Shown here: in pieces, positions 9,316 to 19,600 of the stretch
Numbering within the stretch: the first letter of the stretch is position 1
How the letters are laid out: each line of letters starts with the position of its first letter
Made by a program: the position numbers and the translations under genes
Origin: Butyrivibrio sp.
GTDB lineage: Bacteria; Bacillota; Clostridia; Lachnospirales; Lachnospiraceae
DNA: 53,048 nucleotides
Assembly: GCA_024690485.1 (NCBI GenBank)
Contig: JAILPB010000012.1
Location: 1-53,048 of the forward strand
Reading direction: 5' to 3'
Notes under the pieces: generated by a model
The model's input: the letters and a program-made list of their open reading frames with translations, nothing else
What the model was told of the DNA's origin: nothing
The model's database searches: none

Positions 9316-11220
9316 ATGATAACACTTTTAAGCCTGGGAATAATGTTCATAGGCATCATTGCCATCCGTGCCAGAAAGATCAGTCACAGTGTTGGCAAGA
9401 TATGGATAGACTTGGAAATATGTGTCTCAGTCGCATACATTGGTTGTATGTGGCTTCTTGGTGTGGCTGATAAATTCTTTGAACTTAGCGAAGATACGAC
9501 CTATGTAGCCAGAGTTACAGCACTTAATCTTGCTCTTGTAACCTACATGCTTTGTGCATTTAAGATAACATTAGGACTTTCAAGGATTAGGGAAAAAGCA
9601 CCGCTTCTTTCTGTGCTGCCCTTTATTTTGCAGGCAAGCTTTCTGCTTGTTATTAATCCCATAAACCACGTTGCATATTATGAAGAAATAAAAGGACTTG
9701 TGACCATTGAAAAACTGGCATTTATGATCACAGCTTTTGCGGTTCACATGTTTTACTATGCATCAACAATATATCTTGCATGGAGACATAGAAGACGTCT
9801 TGGAAACGTTGCCACCTGGTGCTTTACTTTTATCGTAACGCTGGATTTTGCATTTATGGCTTTCCACCATCTGATAGATGATTTTTATTATATGGGAGCG
9901 GTCTTTGCAGCCTGCGTAACCTTCAATCTGATAATGCTCTATCTTGTTGATAATCCCATGGATTCCAAGACAGGAATCTATAAGAGAAAAGCCTTTTACA
10001 GAGCGGTTGAAGAGGTCCTTACCTTAAATCCTGATACGGATTATCAGCTGTGCCTTTTGGATATCCGAGATTTCCAGGATGTCAATGAACGTTTTGGTTT
10101 TGAGAGAGGCGATGATATCCTTATGAGAGTTGCTCAGGCTATGAGAAAGAGCTTTTCATGGGATGTTGAGCTGGGATACCTTGGAGAAGATAACTTTGTG
10201 GGACTTTTCCCCGATGGAAGATACTGGATGCTTGCAAGCAAGCTCTCCCTTGATGACATGTATCCCGGAGAAGGCATGGACTACGCAATGTCTCTGTATG
10301 CCGGCATATATAAAATAAAAGACAGAACCATGAATCCTATTCTTATGTGTGACAGAGCAAGGTTCGCCATGGACTCCATAAGATATGATTATGAGAAGCA
10401 CGAGTGCGTATATGATTCAGCTCAGGATCACAAGTTTGAAATGCAGGCATATATGCTTCATAACTGTGACAGAGCTATTCATGAGCACAACTTTGTTCCA
10501 TATTTCCAGCCGATATATGACGCCAAGACCAAGAAAATATGCAGTGCTGAGGCACTGGTAAGGTGGAAAGATAAGCAGTACGGACTTATCAGTCCCGGTG
10601 ATTTTATTCCGCTTTTTGAAAAGAACGGATTTGTTACAAAGCTTGATCTGTACGTGTGGGAAGAGGTTTGTAGTCAGATCTCACATTGGAGAAAAGAGGG
10701 AATACTGGTTCCTCCGGTATCAGTTAATATTTCCAGAAAAGACCTCCAGATGGATAATCTCTATGAGATAATTCTTGATCTTATTAAGAAATATAACCTG
10801 TCACCACTTGATGTGAAGCTTGAAATAACAGAGAGTGCCTTTGTTGCTGAAAATGAGAGATATTTTAAGACTGTGGATACGTTGAAAGAGGTGGGCTTCA
10901 GAATCCTCATGGATGACTTTGGAAGCGGCTATTCAAGCCTTAATACCTTCAAGGATGCACATGTGGATATCCTGAAGGCAGACATGCGATTCATGGACGG
11001 CATCGAGAGCTCAGACAAGGGTAAGATAGTCATAAATACAATCGTTGATATGGCAAAGAAACTGGATATACCAATGGTAGTTGAGGGCGTAGAAACAGAA
11101 GGGCAGTACGAATTCCTAAGAGATATAGGATGCCAGATGATCCAGGGATATTACTTCTCAAGACCTGTTCCTCCTGAAGAATTCAGGAATATGATAAAAG
11201 CTCCGGATGCTGTGGTTTAG
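9316..11220 (+). CDS. Membrane cyclic-di-GMP phosphodiesterase (degenerate GGDEF plus EAL)
   Basis: A 634-residue sensor. About seven N-terminal membrane helices (1-210) are followed by a GGDEF-like domain (about 215-375) and an EAL domain (about 395-630). The GGDEF site reads GEDNF at 290-294, so cyclase activity is unlikely. The EAL domain keeps its signature residues: AEALVRW, NISRKDL, EITES, DDFGSG, EGVETEGQ and QGYYFSRP. It should therefore hydrolyse cyclic-di-GMP, perhaps with the GGDEF half as a regulatory module. The start ATG at 9316 is preferred over an upstream TTG because GGGGTG lies just before it. The gene is monocistronic, flanked by two terminators. Confidence 0.9.
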   Translation: MITLLSLGIMFIGIIAIRARKISHSVGKIWIDLEICVSVAYIGCMWLLGVADKFFELSEDTTYVARVTALNLALVTYMLCAFKITLGLSRIREKAPLLSVLPFILQASFLLVINPINHVAYYEEIKGLVTIEKLAFMITAFAVHMFYYASTIYLAWRHRRRLGNVATWCFTFIVTLDFAFMAFHHLIDDFYYMGAVFAACVTFNLIMLYLVDNPMDSKTGIYKRKAFYRAVEEVLTLNPDTDYQLCLLDIRDFQDVNERFGFERGDDILMRVAQAMRKSFSWDVELGYLGEDNFVGLFPDGRYWMLASKLSLDDMYPGEGMDYAMSLYAGIYKIKDRTMNPILMCDRARFAMDSIRYDYEKHECVYDSAQDHKFEMQAYMLHNCDRAIHEHNFVPYFQPIYDAKTKKICSAEALVRWKDKQYGLISPGDFIPLFEKNGFVTKLDLYVWEEVCSQISHWRKEGILVPPVSVNISRKDLQMDNLYEIILDLIKKYNLSPLDVKLEITESAFVAENERYFKTVDTLKEVGFRILMDDFGSGYSSLNTFKDAHVDILKADMRFMDGIESSDKGKIVINTIVDMAKKLDIPMVVEGVETEGQYEFLRDIGCQMIQGYYFSRPVPPEEFRNMIKAPDAVV

Positions 11221-11235
11221 AGATTCAGACAAAAA

Positions 11236-11283
11236 TAAATCCTCCGGTAAGTGTCAGTGGTGACATTTTCCGGAGGATTTTTC
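11236..11283 (+). terminator. Intrinsic terminator between convergent genes
   Basis: AAATCCTCCGG pairs with CCGGAGGATTT around a 22-nt loop and is followed by TTTTT on the plus strand. The A-rich sequence on the other side gives a T-run when read on the minus strand, so it may also serve the MraY-like gene. Confidence 0.85.
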
Positions 11284-11298
11284 ATTTATAATCCCTGG

Positions 11299-12246
11299 TT
11301 AAAACATTGCAAATAATACAGAAAGAATAATCTGAGCTATGGCAAAACGGGCAACTACCTGGGGACCTGACCAGTCCATGTTTTTGCGAACGTGGTCGTG
11401 GATGGGTGTCCTTATGTTTTTCATGATGTGGATCTTTAAAAATCTTATAAGTGATACCTTAAGAAGACCAAGTCCTCCATCAAGGATAAGTACAAGTGAC
11501 AGGATCAGATAAGCAAAAGGATGATGTGATTTCATGGCTATGATTGCGATAAAAAATCCCATTGCTCTGGAGCCTGCGTCACCCATAAGCATACTGCTTG
11601 GATAAGTGTTAAAGCACAGATATGCAAGAAGCGTTGCTACAAACAGTTCGCCGAAAAGGCCCATGCTTCCAAGGTTCTCGGAAAAGATGAGGACAAAGGA
11701 CATAACGGTGATTATTACAAGAGTTGCGCTAAGACCGTCTACACCATCTGCGCAGTTGGTTACGTTGATCGCACACCAGATAAGGGCTACACCAAGGATA
11801 AAATACAAAGGATAGGGTATAACTACCTCAAATCCAAGGACTGAAATCTGTGAGTCGTTCTGGGACAGGAAAGTGATCATTGTTGCAACTGATAAAGCAA
11901 GGTCTATAAGCCCCTTTTTATATTCATTCCAGGGCTTTTCTGCTGCATCATCAAGATATCCGCTCAGCATTACAAAAAAGATGAGTAGAAGGTAAATTAT
12001 AAGTTCCGTTGATAAAGGAAGAAATACAGCGGAAGCAATTATAAAATCAATTACAAAAACGATTCCCACGCCGCGAAGCTTACCTCTTGAAAGAGCACCG
12101 TCTACGGCAAAGGCTCTTCCCTGATCTTCCGGAAGGAATGTAAATCTCATGTTTAAAGTGATAAAAGTAAGGATAAACGTGCAGATTACGGCGATTGCCG
12201 CTGTTTGAACAGGAGTAAAATTGTTCAAAAAAAGGTCATATAACAT
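11299..12246 (-). CDS. MraY/WecA-family phosphoglycosyltransferase
   Basis: A 315-residue polytopic membrane enzyme of glycosyltransferase family 4, which moves a phospho-sugar from a UDP-sugar onto undecaprenyl phosphate. Motifs seen: the magnesium-binding DD at 99-100 (GYLDDAAEKPWNEYKKG), NVTNCADGVDG at 161-171, GDAGS at 222-226 and PIHDHVRKNMDW near 281-292. The last resembles the MraY-type HHxELxGW element more than the WecA version, so an MraY-type substrate (UDP-MurNAc-pentapeptide) is possible. The gene stands alone here rather than in a division and cell-wall cluster, so it may be a paralogue acting on another glycan. Start: ATG at 12246 after AGGAGAGG; an upstream TTG adds ten residues. 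Confidence 0.75.
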   Translation of the reverse strand: MLYDLFLNNFTPVQTAAIAVICTFILTFITLNMRFTFLPEDQGRAFAVDGALSRGKLRGVGIVFVIDFIIASAVFLPLSTELIIYLLLIFFVMLSGYLDDAAEKPWNEYKKGLIDLALSVATMITFLSQNDSQISVLGFEVVIPYPLYFILGVALIWCAINVTNCADGVDGLSATLVIITVMSFVLIFSENLGSMGLFGELFVATLLAYLCFNTYPSSMLMGDAGSRAMGFFIAIIAMKSHHPFAYLILSLVLILDGGLGLLKVSLIRFLKIHIMKNIRTPIHDHVRKNMDWSGPQVVARFAIAQIILSVLFAMF

Positions 12247-12291
12247 AATAATTCCTCTCCTTAAGCCAATTACCAAACTATTGCTTAGTCG

Positions 12292-12300
12292 TGTTATAAT
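12292..12300 (+). promoter_or_regulatory. Extended -10 promoter
   Basis: TGTTATAAT fits an extended -10 element (TGnTATAAT) 45 nt before the ATG of the GGDEF-like gene. The -35 region is poor, as expected when an extended -10 is used. Confidence 0.5.
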
Positions 12301-12344
12301 TTTCTTTGGCTTATATTGTTTAATAATAGCGAAGGAAAATGATT

Positions 12345-13424
12345 ATGGCAACTTTTTCAAGTATGTATCGCAGAATGAGAAATTACCTTTATCCACACAT
12401 AAATAAGAACATAGCCGATGGTATTCACAAGAGGAATATTATTGCTGTTAGAAGGATTTCTTTATCGGTTCTTATCATAGAAATCATTGCTTTTATAGGA
12501 TATCTGACTATATCAAGGCATATGCTGGGGGAGCCCGGAGTTATTCAGAATAATCTCTATGCGGTAGCTGTCAGCCTGATAGTGTTTCTGGTTGCATGTT
12601 ATGCTCTTAAAGATAAAAAGCACAATTTTCATTTTTACAGAGGCTTAGGAACTCTGTATTACATCCTTATTTTGCAGTTTGCAATGTATGTTTCATATTA
12701 TCACTATGTTCGCGGCAGACAGATGATGATTTTTTTTGCCACGGTCTTCTGTCTTGTGAACTTTCTTATACTTCCCCCTATGGTGGGCATTTTGCTGGTC
12801 ATTTTGCCTTATATTCTGTTTTACTGGATACTGTTCTGTTTTGATGGGGCAATGCAGGTTAATTTATTTAACTACATTATTGTCGCTATAATTACTGCTG
12901 CGGGAACGGTCCACAGATTCAGACTTCAGGCCATGGAACTGGAGCGAATATACAGAATTGAGACCATGAACAACATGCTTCAGAATGTACCGGTTCATGA
13001 CAACTTAACTGACCTTAAAAACAGATATGCACTCAGAGATGATTTCAATTCCTACCAGAATCATCACATAATCGTACTGATGCTTGATATTGAGGAATTT
13101 ACCAAGATAAATGAGCTTCACGGTGAAGAGGTCGGTGATGCTGTTCTTAGGGAAATAGGAAGTAAGATTAAAAAGTATCTTCCTTATAGCACTTCATACA
13201 GATATGGTGCGGATTCGTTTTTGATCATTCTCCAGGATTTAGAGCTTGGAGATGCTCTGCAGATGCTCTCAATATGGGAGAGAAGTATGGCAACCCTGAC
13301 TGTTCCCGGACTTGATGAATCCATAAAATATACCAGTGGATATTCCCATGGAACACCAAGGGATGAGGATGAGTTAAGACTGCTAATTGAAGCAGCAGAC
13401 AGAAAACGCAAGGATTATATTTAA
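12345..13424 (+). CDS. Membrane protein with degenerate GGDEF domain
   Basis: A 359-residue protein with about six membrane helices (38-57, 70-88, 100-120, 127-145, 147-165, 173-190) followed by a GGDEF-family domain (about 215-355). Typical fold elements are present (LTDLKNRYAL, then TKINELHGEEVGDAVL). The active-site motif, however, reads GADSF at 288-292 in place of GGDEF, so cyclic-di-GMP synthesis is doubtful. It may act as a nucleotide sensor or partner of the EAL proteins nearby. GAAGGA is 8 nt before the ATG at 12345; the first ATG at 12339 is too close to that site. Confidence 0.8.
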   Translation: MATFSSMYRRMRNYLYPHINKNIADGIHKRNIIAVRRISLSVLIIEIIAFIGYLTISRHMLGEPGVIQNNLYAVAVSLIVFLVACYALKDKKHNFHFYRGLGTLYYILILQFAMYVSYYHYVRGRQMMIFFATVFCLVNFLILPPMVGILLVILPYILFYWILFCFDGAMQVNLFNYIIVAIITAAGTVHRFRLQAMELERIYRIETMNNMLQNVPVHDNLTDLKNRYALRDDFNSYQNHHIIVLMLDIEEFTKINELHGEEVGDAVLREIGSKIKKYLPYSTSYRYGADSFLIILQDLELGDALQMLSIWERSMATLTVPGLDESIKYTSGYSHGTPRDEDELRLLIEAADRKRKDYI

Positions 13425-13522
13425 ATTTTTACGAGTTTTTTGCATATTTTGCTTTTTGCGTAATATTTTTTCTGTTAGAATGGAGGAGGTGCTTTTTGCA
13501 CTTACAAGGAGGATTATTTGAT

Positions 13523-14680
13523 ATGAAGATTAATAAGAAGATTATGAGCATAGCTTTAATTTCAATGATGCTCTCATCAGCTATCGCCTGTGGTAAGGCA
13601 CCTGAGGAAGACACCAATACAACTGAAGAAGGTCTTTCATGGGAGGCTATTGAAGGCGGAAGCACTGAAGAAGTAACTGAGGAAGAGCCTGCAGAGGAAG
13701 AAGTAGTTTCTGCTGAGGTTCCTGAAGGAATGTATCTCAGTGAGCTTACAGGTACACCTATCGATGAGTCTTTGAAGGATCAGAGACCTATCGCTGTAAT
13801 GGTAGATAATGAGTCAATCGCACTTCCACACTATGGAACTGCTGAGGCTGATGTAGTATATGAGATGATGAACAGCACACAGAACGGACGTATTACACGT
13901 CTTATGTGCCTTGTGAAGGATTGGGAAAAGATTGAGCAGATGGGTTCAATCAGAAGTACAAGACCTACAAACATCATTCTTGCTGCTGAGTGGAATGCTG
14001 TTCTTTGCCATGATGGTGGTCCTGCTGTTCACATAAATCCTTATCTTGCAAAGGATTGGGGAACAAACCATATTTCCGGAGAGTTCTCCCGCGTAAATAA
14101 CGGAAAGAGCAGAGAATATACAGAGTATATCCTTCCCGGAGACCTTGATTCAGGATTTTCTAATCATAACTTCTCAACTACATATAATGAGTTTGCTCCT
14201 GAGGGAATTAAGGATAACCACTTCAACTTCACCACATGGGGTAACGAGGTTAAGCTTGAGGACAAGGGTTACGCTAAGTGCCTCGATGCTACAACAATTG
14301 ATATCATTCCTTTCGGACACAACGAGTCAAAGCTTGTTTATAACGAAGAAACTAAGGAATATGAGTACTATGAATATGGCAAGGCTCATTTAGATGCTGA
14401 GGACAGCGAGCCTCTTTCATTCAAGAATGTTATTCTTCAGAAGTGTACTTTCAACCAGCTTGATGATCACGGATACCTCATCTATAACTGCATCGATATC
14501 AACCAGCCCGGTTACTACTGCACAAACGGTAAGGCAACAGATATCGTGTGGACAAAGGTTGGTGAGCTTAACAAGACTCAGTTCTTTGATTCACAGGCTA
14601 ACGAGCTTGAGATCAACAATGGTAAGACATATATCGCTATTGTACCTGCAGATACATGGGATCAGCTTGTAATTCAGTAA
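13523..14680 (+). CDS. DUF3048 (YerB-like) lipoprotein
   Basis: A 385-residue exported protein. A signal peptide with a lipobox-like SSAIAC sequence around residue 21 suggests lipid anchoring at the new N-terminal cysteine. A disordered acidic linker (EEVTEEEPAEEEVV) follows, then the two-part DUF3048 domain, recognisable from DQRPIAVMVDNE, SIRSTRP and RVNNGK. The family includes Bacillus YerB; its biochemical function is not established. AAGGAGGA lies 9 nt before the ATG. The gene is followed by a strong terminator and seems to be monocistronic. Confidence 0.82.
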   Translation: MKINKKIMSIALISMMLSSAIACGKAPEEDTNTTEEGLSWEAIEGGSTEEVTEEEPAEEEVVSAEVPEGMYLSELTGTPIDESLKDQRPIAVMVDNESIALPHYGTAEADVVYEMMNSTQNGRITRLMCLVKDWEKIEQMGSIRSTRPTNIILAAEWNAVLCHDGGPAVHINPYLAKDWGTNHISGEFSRVNNGKSREYTEYILPGDLDSGFSNHNFSTTYNEFAPEGIKDNHFNFTTWGNEVKLEDKGYAKCLDATTIDIIPFGHNESKLVYNEETKEYEYYEYGKAHLDAEDSEPLSFKNVILQKCTFNQLDDHGYLIYNCIDINQPGYYCTNGKATDIVWTKVGELNKTQFFDSQANELEINNGKTYIAIVPADTWDQLVIQ

Positions 14681-14701
14681 TGTAATTTAATACAATCATT
14701 T

Positions 14702-14735
14702 AGGCCGCCTAGCTTTTATGCTAAGCGGCCTTTTT
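14702..14735 (+). terminator. Intrinsic terminator after DUF3048 gene
   Basis: AGGCCGCCTAGC pairs with GCTAAGCGGCCT (one mismatch) around TTTTAT and is followed by TTTTT. Confidence 0.92.
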
Positions 14736-14789
14736 AGTGCATTTTGCGCATTTTTTGCATTTGACGAGGCGAATATGTTAGGCTTTGAT

Positions 14790-16466
14790 TCATGCCCTTA
14801 GGTAAACTTTATCTTCAAGTCTTGCCTCGAATGCTGTTTTACTCATGGGTTTGTCGTAGTAAAATCCCTGTACGATATGGCATCCAACCCTCTTTAAAAG
14901 CTCTATCTGATCGGCTCTTTCCACACCTTCGGTTATGACTTCTATATCAAGTTCATTAGCCATACGAATTATGTTTCTAAGAAGGATTTCGTCACGTTTT
15001 GTCAGCGTCTCTTCCTCTATGAATGACTTGTCGATTTTAATAGTGTTTACGGGGAGGTCTCTAAGTATTCCAAGAGATGAATATCCTGTTCCGAAATCAT
15101 CTATTGAACTTGTGATATTCATACCTTTTAGCTTATTCAAAAAGTCTGTTATAAGTCCGCGATCCTTAGCTGTTGCGGTCTCTGTGACTTCAATCTGGAT
15201 GAAGCTAAGATCAATGTCGTATTTTTTTACAATGGCAAGTATCTGATCTGCCAATTTTTCGTCAGTTAGATCGCTCCTTGAAAAGTTTATTGACACAGGA
15301 ACAGGGTCAAGTCCCTTATCAATCCAGCTTCGGATGGTACGGCATACTTCCTCGATAACGAATATATCAAGACCTATTGAGAAACTGTTGCGCTCCAGTA
15401 CCGGTATAAACTCTGTGGGATAAACATATTCACCCTTGCAGAACCAGCGTGAGAGGGCTTCTGCTCCAACAACAGTATTGGTATCAGTATCTACTTTTGG
15501 CTGGTAATAAACCTGGAATTCATTGTTGGAAAGACCATCCTCAAAGCTATCCTCAATCTGCTTTTCTCTGTAAACCTTGCTGCTCATCTCTTTTGTCACA
15601 AAGAGGAAGGACTCGCTTGATAAGGAACGAGCTACGCTGCAGGCTATAGAACTTCTACTTATAACCTGACCGGGATTCTTGATCGAGTCGTCGATGTTGT
15701 AGACACCTGTTACAGCATTAAGGGCAACAGGAACCTTGTTTCCGTCCTTTATTCCGTAGAGTGTGGTCTTTTTCAAAAGATCAAGGAATTGTTCAGTTCT
15801 CTCTTTTCGGATAAGTGCTACGAAGTTGTCGCCGCCAAGATGACCTATGATCTCATCGTCCAGTTTGAACTCAAGGAGGGTTCTTGCGTAGCGACGCAAT
15901 ATATTGTCTGTTTCTTCAGGGCCGAACTTTCTGTTTACAAGTCCAAAGCCTCTGAGGTTGAAGTAGTAGGAATTGTAGCTTGTGAGCTCCCCTGCGATCA
16001 TTTTCTGAGTCACAAAGGAAAGGTATCCTCCTGAATTTGGAAGACCTGTAAGATACTGGGTCATGGCGCTTTTCTGTACCAGCTCTACAAGATGGTAGCG
16101 GCCAATGTGAATAAGGAAAACCCTTATGGCAGATAAAAGAAGCTGCCTCTCTTCATTACTCCAGTTTGTATCAATACCGGCGTAAACCTTCGCCGTGATA
16201 AGTCCATTCTCAAAAGTTCTGTGACTTTCTTCAAGCCACACGATCTCAGTCTCGGATTCTCCGTCAAGCTCATTAACATACACGCAAACATGGCGGACTT
16301 CACTTTGGGGAGTCTGCCTGGTTTCCGGAATATTCAGATCAACGGTAATGTGGGAAACACCAAGTGGAATCGCAACAAATTCAAAGGCCTGTTGTGCCAC
16401 CTCCATAGTGTTATCCGACTTGGAAAGTGTACCTATAAATTGGTCAAGACTTTTCAAATCAACCAT
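14790..16466 (-). CDS. GGDEF-EAL cyclic-di-GMP signalling protein with N-terminal GAF-like region
   Basis: A 558-residue soluble protein without membrane helices. Residues about 10-125 look like a GAF-type sensory domain. The GGDEF domain (about 135-295) has GGDNF at 211-215, one residue off the consensus. The EAL domain (about 305-550) is complete: AEALSRW at 335-341, SINFSRSDL, VTETAT, DDFGTG, TIKIDKSF, EGVERADQ and VQGFYYDKP. Phosphodiesterase activity is expected; cyclase activity is uncertain. The ATG at 16466 has an AGGG about 10 nt upstream. It is divergent from the GH115 gene, sharing an AT-rich gap. Confidence 0.88.
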   Translation of the reverse strand: MVDLKSLDQFIGTLSKSDNTMEVAQQAFEFVAIPLGVSHITVDLNIPETRQTPQSEVRHVCVYVNELDGESETEIVWLEESHRTFENGLITAKVYAGIDTNWSNEERQLLLSAIRVFLIHIGRYHLVELVQKSAMTQYLTGLPNSGGYLSFVTQKMIAGELTSYNSYYFNLRGFGLVNRKFGPEETDNILRRYARTLLEFKLDDEIIGHLGGDNFVALIRKERTEQFLDLLKKTTLYGIKDGNKVPVALNAVTGVYNIDDSIKNPGQVISRSSIACSVARSLSSESFLFVTKEMSSKVYREKQIEDSFEDGLSNNEFQVYYQPKVDTDTNTVVGAEALSRWFCKGEYVYPTEFIPVLERNSFSIGLDIFVIEEVCRTIRSWIDKGLDPVPVSINFSRSDLTDEKLADQILAIVKKYDIDLSFIQIEVTETATAKDRGLITDFLNKLKGMNITSSIDDFGTGYSSLGILRDLPVNTIKIDKSFIEEETLTKRDEILLRNIIRMANELDIEVITEGVERADQIELLKRVGCHIVQGFYYDKPMSKTAFEARLEDKVYLRA

Positions 16467-16639
16467 GAAAATAACCCTATCTTTCTATATTATGGGGAGC
16501 GTGTATCATGGGGGAACTTAAGAACATTTTCCTACAAAAAACGATATAAAACAAGGTTTATTTGCTAAATATCGTCAGTTTTCACAATTAATTAGAAAAT
16601 ATTCGTCAAAGTGTAATATATCACTTGTTATAGAAAAAT

Positions 16640-16648
16640 TGGTACAAT
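16640..16648 (+). promoter_or_regulatory. Extended -10 promoter of the GH115 gene
   Basis: TGGTACAAT is an extended -10 element whose TACAAT begins exactly 36 nt before the GH115 ATG. The gene at 34245 has the same nine bases at the same distance and a matching TTGGGGG ribosome binding region. Confidence 0.5.
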
Positions 16649-16678
16649 TAAATTATCAAATTTTCTTGGGGGAGAAAA

Positions 16679-19600
16679 ATGGGGATAACTATCAGGCAGT
16701 ACGCGTCAGTCGTTGTGACTATAAATGAACGGGAATCTGACGCGGTCAAGATTGCAGTATCGAATCTGGTACGCGATTTCAAAAGGGTTTTAAAAATCAA
16801 TACTGATTCTGCAGATCCGGACTCACAGCGTGTGCTTGTGGGTACTGTTGGCGTGTGCGACGATCTGGAGGAAGCGGACCTCGTAGGGCTTTTCAGTTCT
16901 CAGGGAAGAAGGAGAAAGGAAGCCTATGTAATCAGAGAGCGTCGAGGTATGCTGGTAATTGCAGGCTCTGATAGAAGAGGTACCATCTACGGAATATATG
17001 AATTTTGCCGAAGGGTACTGGGAGTATCTCCCTGGTATTTCATGGCAGATGTGCCCGTGAGACCTAAAAATGAGATTTCACTTCCTGACGATTATCATGT
17101 TTCAGATCATCCAAGCATAGAGTACAGAGGCATTTTTATTAATGACGAGGAAGAGCTTGATCAGTGGGCTCAGAAATACCTCGGTGAGACCACCATTGGA
17201 CCACGTACCTATGAAAAAATATTTGAGCTTATGCTGAGGCTAAAGCTTAACTATATTTGGCCTGCAATGCATGTGAATGCTTTTAATGCAAACCCTGAAA
17301 ACAGCAAGCTTGCAGATAAAATGGGAATTGTTGTGGGAACTTCTCACTGCGATATGCTTATGAGAAGTAACAACAAGGAATGGAAGCCCTGGCTTGAAAA
17401 GAAGGGATATAGTGATGTTATCTACGACTTTACAGCTTCAAAAGAAAGCCATGATGCCATTATTGAATATTGGCAGGAGAGCGTAGAACAGAACAAAAAC
17501 TACGAAGTTACCTACACCCTTGGAATGCGAGGAATACACGATTCCGGGTTTGAAACCGTTGCATTGTCGGGCCTTCAGGGAGAGGAACTCCTAAGGGCAA
17601 AAATCGACCTTCTTGAAGACGTTATTAAGACTCAGGAAGACATCCTAAGTACCACCTTAGACTACAAACCCATGAAGATTTTTGTGCCCTATAAAGAGGT
17701 TTTGGAGCTCTATGATAACGGTCTCCACATTCCTGAGGATTACACTCTGATATGGGTTAATGATAATTACGGCCATGTAAGAAGATATCCGGGTCCCGAT
17801 GAAAAGAAGCGTCCCGGCGGAAACGGCCTGTACTACCATAATTCCTACTGGGCTCCTCCCGGAGCGTCATATCTTTTCCTGTGCTCGATGCCCCTTGCTC
17901 AGACTAGGAACGAACTTAAAAAAGCTTATGAAGAAGGCATTAGAAAACTGTGGGTTACCAATTTTGGTGCAATTAAGCCCTTGGAGCAGCAGCTTACTTA
18001 CTATGCCCTTCTTTCATGGGATATCGGGAAAGAAGAGACGATCTGTGCTGATGAAGTACAGTTTTTGGCAGCTCTTATAGATGAGACATTTAGCGGAAAA
18101 CACGGAAAGAAACTGGCTCCGCTTCTTGTTGAGTTTGACCAGCTTACAAATGTAAGGAAGATAGAGCAGATGGATTCTGATGCTTTTTCACAGACGGCCT
18201 ACACCGACGAAGCAGTGACCAGGGTTCATCGCTACGAGTACATGTTTAAAACAGGAAATAGAATTTATCACTCTCTTCCCGATAATGAAAAAGATGCATT
18301 TTTCCAGCTGATACTCATGAAAATTCATGCAGCGTATTATACCTATGCAATGTATTACTATGCAGACAGAAGTAATCTCTGCATAGATCAGGGGAAAACC
18401 CACAGCGCAGCAGATTATACCGCAAAGTCATTGGCTTTTGATCATGCAAGGCGCAGTATGCTCTATTATTACAATCATGTGATGGCAAATGGAAAATGGG
18501 ATGGAATGGTTACTCCGGAGGATTTCCCTCCTCCGAGGACTGCCATGTATCCTGCATGTAAGCCGCCTCTTAGAAAATCAGAGGATCATCTCATAATCAC
18601 CTGCCAGAACAATGATGACAAGATCACTTTCGTAAAACCTGTTGAGAAGTGGTTTGAGATTGCAAATGCAGGAGACAACGAGATGGTTGTAACCGTTGAT
18701 CTCCCGGGATGGCTTAGGATTGCTGAGAATAGCATAGTTGGTTTTGACGGCCATGGTGACATCAGAATAAACGGCGAGGAGAGAATCCTCCTGGAAGTTG
18801 ATTGGGAGCAGGTTCCCGAGATGCTCTCTGCCATGTCGGAAAAGGGAGAAATAAAGCCGGATGATCCCATTATTTCTATAAAAGATGCTATTCATGTGAT
18901 GGCACTTATGACAGGAGAGAGTCAGGCTATTCCTGTAGAAATCAGGCTATTTAGAGGAATAACCCTCCTTGGACAGGGAAATATAGTATTCCCGCCTCAT
19001 ATGGAAGATGATGGCATGCTTCGAATCGAGGCAGACATGGTTCGTGATCTGTCCGGAGCATGGATAAGGATTCCGAACCTAGGAAGAAACAGGGGATCCA
19101 TAGTTGAAGCGAGAACCGAGGGAGCAACCCTTACCTATGAGGTCACGGTTACAAGTGGAGGAGCATTTTTGCTTGAACTCCATAGATTCCCTACACTGAA
19201 TTCTATGGGAAGGATCAGAATCGGAGTTTCTGTGGATGAAAATCCGCCTGAGGTAATAGAGTCAGATTCGACAGATGAATTCAAAGGTGACTGGAAGAGC
19301 AATGTGAGAAACAATGTGGATAAATTGTACCTGCGACTTCCAAATATTAAGCCCGGAGCCCATAGAATTATTTTCCATGCTATGGATAAATACTTCTCCT
19401 TCTCCAGATTTGTTATCTATACAAGAGAGAGACAGGAAAACACCCTGGGAATAAGAGGCGGAGATATGCGTCTTCCTCTATCCTTTGACGCCGCAGGATT
19501 CTGCTGGGACTTTTATGGAAAAGAAGCCTATGAACTTCCTCCGAGACCTGTTTATTATGCTTTCAGAAAGCAGAAGGATGATGGCATAGGAGAGCACATG

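Noticed and set aside
13480-13521. 13-codon leader peptide before the DUF3048 gene (MEEVLFALTRRII)
   Set aside because: No ribosome binding site of its own; its GAGGAGGTG and AGGAGG sequences are better explained as purine-rich initiation region of the main gene.
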